This document shows, piece by piece, positions 62,170-64,000 of a DNA stretch of 64,000 nucleotides. Positions within the stretch are counted from its first letter, which is position 1, and each line of letters starts with the position of its first letter. The stretch is taken from contig NC_059552.1 of the NCBI RefSeq assembly GCF_905220415.1, forward strand, positions 8,075,001 through 8,139,000. The letters are read 5' to 3'. The stretch comes from Colias croceus. Its lineage: Eukaryota; Arthropoda; Insecta; Lepidoptera; Pieridae. The position numbers and the translations under genes were made by a program. The notes under the pieces were generated by a model. That model was not told the origin of the DNA, searched no databases, and was given only the letters and a program-made list of their open reading frames with translations.

Positions 62170-62544
62170 ATTTCTCACTAATACTTCGAAATAAATCACA
62201 AATCAACAATAATATGAACGTGTAATAAACACTAACAAATCATTGTATTTGTCATTTTATTTTATATTAACTGCGATAAATAATTCAGTCGTAATTTCTA
62301 TTATTTAAAACTATACGTGCTACGAAACTACTCGCATGCGTTTAACACACATAGTGAATAAATTATGCACAAAATAGCAGTTATAAACATTGAGATAATA
62401 TTAATATGGAGACGATACCGCCTACATCACTTATGTTCCACTCAACATACGTCATGTGGCGTAACTGCACTCAGTCGCTTGCTCGCTCATTGGCGCGAAC
62501 GTCACGCTCATTTTTTATTTGTTTTAAAGTGAAACGCATCAAAT
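62170..62544. promoter_or_regulatory. putative bidirectional promoter
   Basis: 375 bp separate the divergent start codons of transporter B (minus) and the THAP gene (plus). The right half is richer in CG dinucleotides than the surroundings (for example GGCGCGAACGTCACGCTC near 62,490). No TATA box is evident for the THAP side. The promoter role is inferred from layout. Confidence 0.4.
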
Positions 62545-62621
62545 ATGCCTACGTGTGTGTTACGATATTGCACAAATAATACAAAGAATACGGAAAAGTG
62601 CAAAGGAATAACTTTTCATCA
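62545..62621 (+). CDS. THAP zinc-finger protein, first coding exon (partial gene)
   Basis: ATG at 62545 opens MPTCVLRYCTNNT and continues to ITFH before a consensus GTAAGT donor at 62622. Cys4-x4-Cys9 and the closing Phe-His are the start of a THAP domain (C2CH zinc finger, DNA binding; family knowledge), and a first exon ending near FHxFP is usual. The second Cys-His half and the rest of the protein are not found before the window ends, so the gene continues to the right. THAP domains occur in transcription regulators and in P-element-type transposases; which applies here cannot be told. Confidence 0.75.
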
Positions 62622-64000
62622 GTAAGTAACTAGATAATAATTTTTAAAACTTAGTTAGAGCAAAATTTTTGGCGGGCGACATTTTGTCATAGATTAAAAA
62701 TTTAAGATATGACATTGGGCATGAAATAAGTGTTGTTAGTAATATTTGCTGGCGTATATTTTTATAGTATAAAATAATAATTTTATATATTTAGAAAAGC
62801 ATAGACTGGTTGTTAATTGAAAAAAGGTGAAATCATGAAATATGAAAATCAATTACTCAATCACCAATTTTTTTTTGTTAATTGATTTTAATCTCGTTTT
62901 TAATTGATATTGTATAAGCTACTGACTTGAACGTGTAATTGAATTATTATTTATTTATCTGTACTAATATTATAAAGAGGAAAACTTTGTTTGTTTGTTT
63001 GATTGTAATTAATAGGCTCATAAACTACTGGACCGATTTTGATGAAAAGAGAATGCCCATTTTTGGTACTGGTTTTTCTCATGCATCAAGACAACAATAC
63101 TATTAAAAAAAATCTCGGCAATTTAGAGGCCTTCTTACCATCGGAAAATATATTTTGAACAGGGAATGTTTTGTAAAATCTAATAAGACATGTAATTGTT
63201 TAGATCCGTTATTATAGATTTAGTGTCCATTACCGGTTACCACGGTAACCAAGCGGTAACTTATTACATTTACCATGGTAAATAGCTAAATGTATTAATA
63301 TCGATTATTGTTTTCATTGAATTACAAAAAAAAATCAATTAACATAAAATCACTCTTTAAGGTATTGTTTATACAATGTAGGTTGTTTTAACAAAGATAG
63401 TGAAGTAAAATAATATAAATATGTATATATAAAAAAAATATTATTATGACATAGCTTGGTAGGTAACCAGTTATTTCTTATTTGTTTCTTTCTTCGAATA
63501 TGTAGTGAAAAAATGATTCAAACAACAACAGCAACAACAACATGTAAACCGAATAAAAACTCAATTGGCATTTTTTAAGTATATATTTAGGTTTTCTTGA
63601 AATCCGTCCCGGAAGATTTCTGGTGCCTACCTACACTAGCCGATGAACAGATAGACTTTTTCTGAAAGCATAAGCTCTACGCATAGATTAAATATGTTAA
63701 TCAAAAAATAACCTTTGGACGATAAAATGTTACCAAAATCACAGATAAACCTAACTAAATCGGGGTTATTTAAGTTTTGAGGTTATTTCACATTTTTCTC
63801 AATATCTTGAAAACCCCTGTTTTTATCACAAAAAAATCAATTGGTAAAAATCTTTTGAATATCGAAGAACCCTCCAAAACCACTCTGGCATTGACGCAAC
63901 ACTGTACTGTGGTCCATACTTTCATGGGCATTCTCCTTTGGCACAGACAATCTTAAGACCCTGAGAAAGAACATAGGCTACTTTTTATAGCGAAATATGT
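62622..64000. other. intron of the THAP gene, gene-free to the window end
   Basis: No second exon recognised. Holds a truncated Helitron-like piece (about 62957-63060, head D), two perfect short palindromes (63235-63250 with a 2-base centre; ATTTACCATGGTAAAT at 63268-63283) and the start of another Helitron-like copy at 63965. Confidence 0.45.
63965..64000 (+). mobile_element. Helitron-like repeat, cut by the window end
   Basis: 'GAGAAAGAACATAGGCTAC' and 'GCGAAATATGT' match the stretch just before tail 2 in 35576-35748; the tail would follow beyond the window. Confidence 0.5.

Overview
The window looks like AT-rich nuclear DNA of a lepidopteran insect (moth or butterfly). Reasons: spliced genes with GT-AG introns, insect-type carbonyl reductase and organic cation transporter families, and many copies of small Helitron-like repeats of a kind common in Lepidoptera. 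The species cannot be named from the sequence. Most of the 64 kb is intergenic or intronic DNA filled with small transposable elements.

Genes, left to right. (1) 9.7-14.0 kb: three plus-strand tandem, intronless short-chain dehydrogenases of the carbonyl reductase (CBR1-like) type. A fourth, more diverged, inverted copy lies at 25.5-26.4 kb. All four keep the cofactor loop and the catalytic Ser and YxxxK, so they look like active NAD(P)H reductases of carbonyl compounds. The middle copy has lost the family's start ATG and appears to start in what is 5' leader in its neighbour. (2) 44.4-49.1 kb and 53.2-62.2 kb: two complete minus-strand MFS transporters of the organic cation transporter (SLC22-like) family. 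Each has six exons with identical intron phases, so they are a tandem duplication. Predicted proteins are 521 and 532 residues. (3) 62,545: the first coding exon of a THAP zinc-finger gene on the plus strand, head to head with the second transporter; the rest lies beyond the window.

Mobile DNA. About twenty-five Helitron-like copies occur, built from several 5' heads combined with two interchangeable 3' tails. One copy at 36.2 kb sits in one unit of a local tandem duplication whose other unit keeps the empty site; this shows precise insertion between A and T with no target duplication. A 5.4 kb element at 28.9-34.3 kb has near-identical 278/276 bp direct terminal repeats and a TTTA target duplication, but inside it only a broken retropepsin-like piece and a 70-bp satellite array. 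Also present are a long-arm foldback element (37.5 kb), a TA-flanked MITE with about 90-bp arms (56.1 kb), a pogo-like element with a Helitron nested in it (51 kb), a short non-LTR insertion with a 12-bp target duplication (28.2 kb), and a decayed Pif1/Helitron helicase fragment followed by a tandem array of about 132 bp period (59.4-60.3 kb).

Reading as a whole: two detoxification/metabolism-type gene families (carbonyl reduction, organic ion export or uptake) have each expanded by local duplication in a repeat-rich region. There is no sign that they form a joint pathway. No RNA gene or CRISPR array was recognised.
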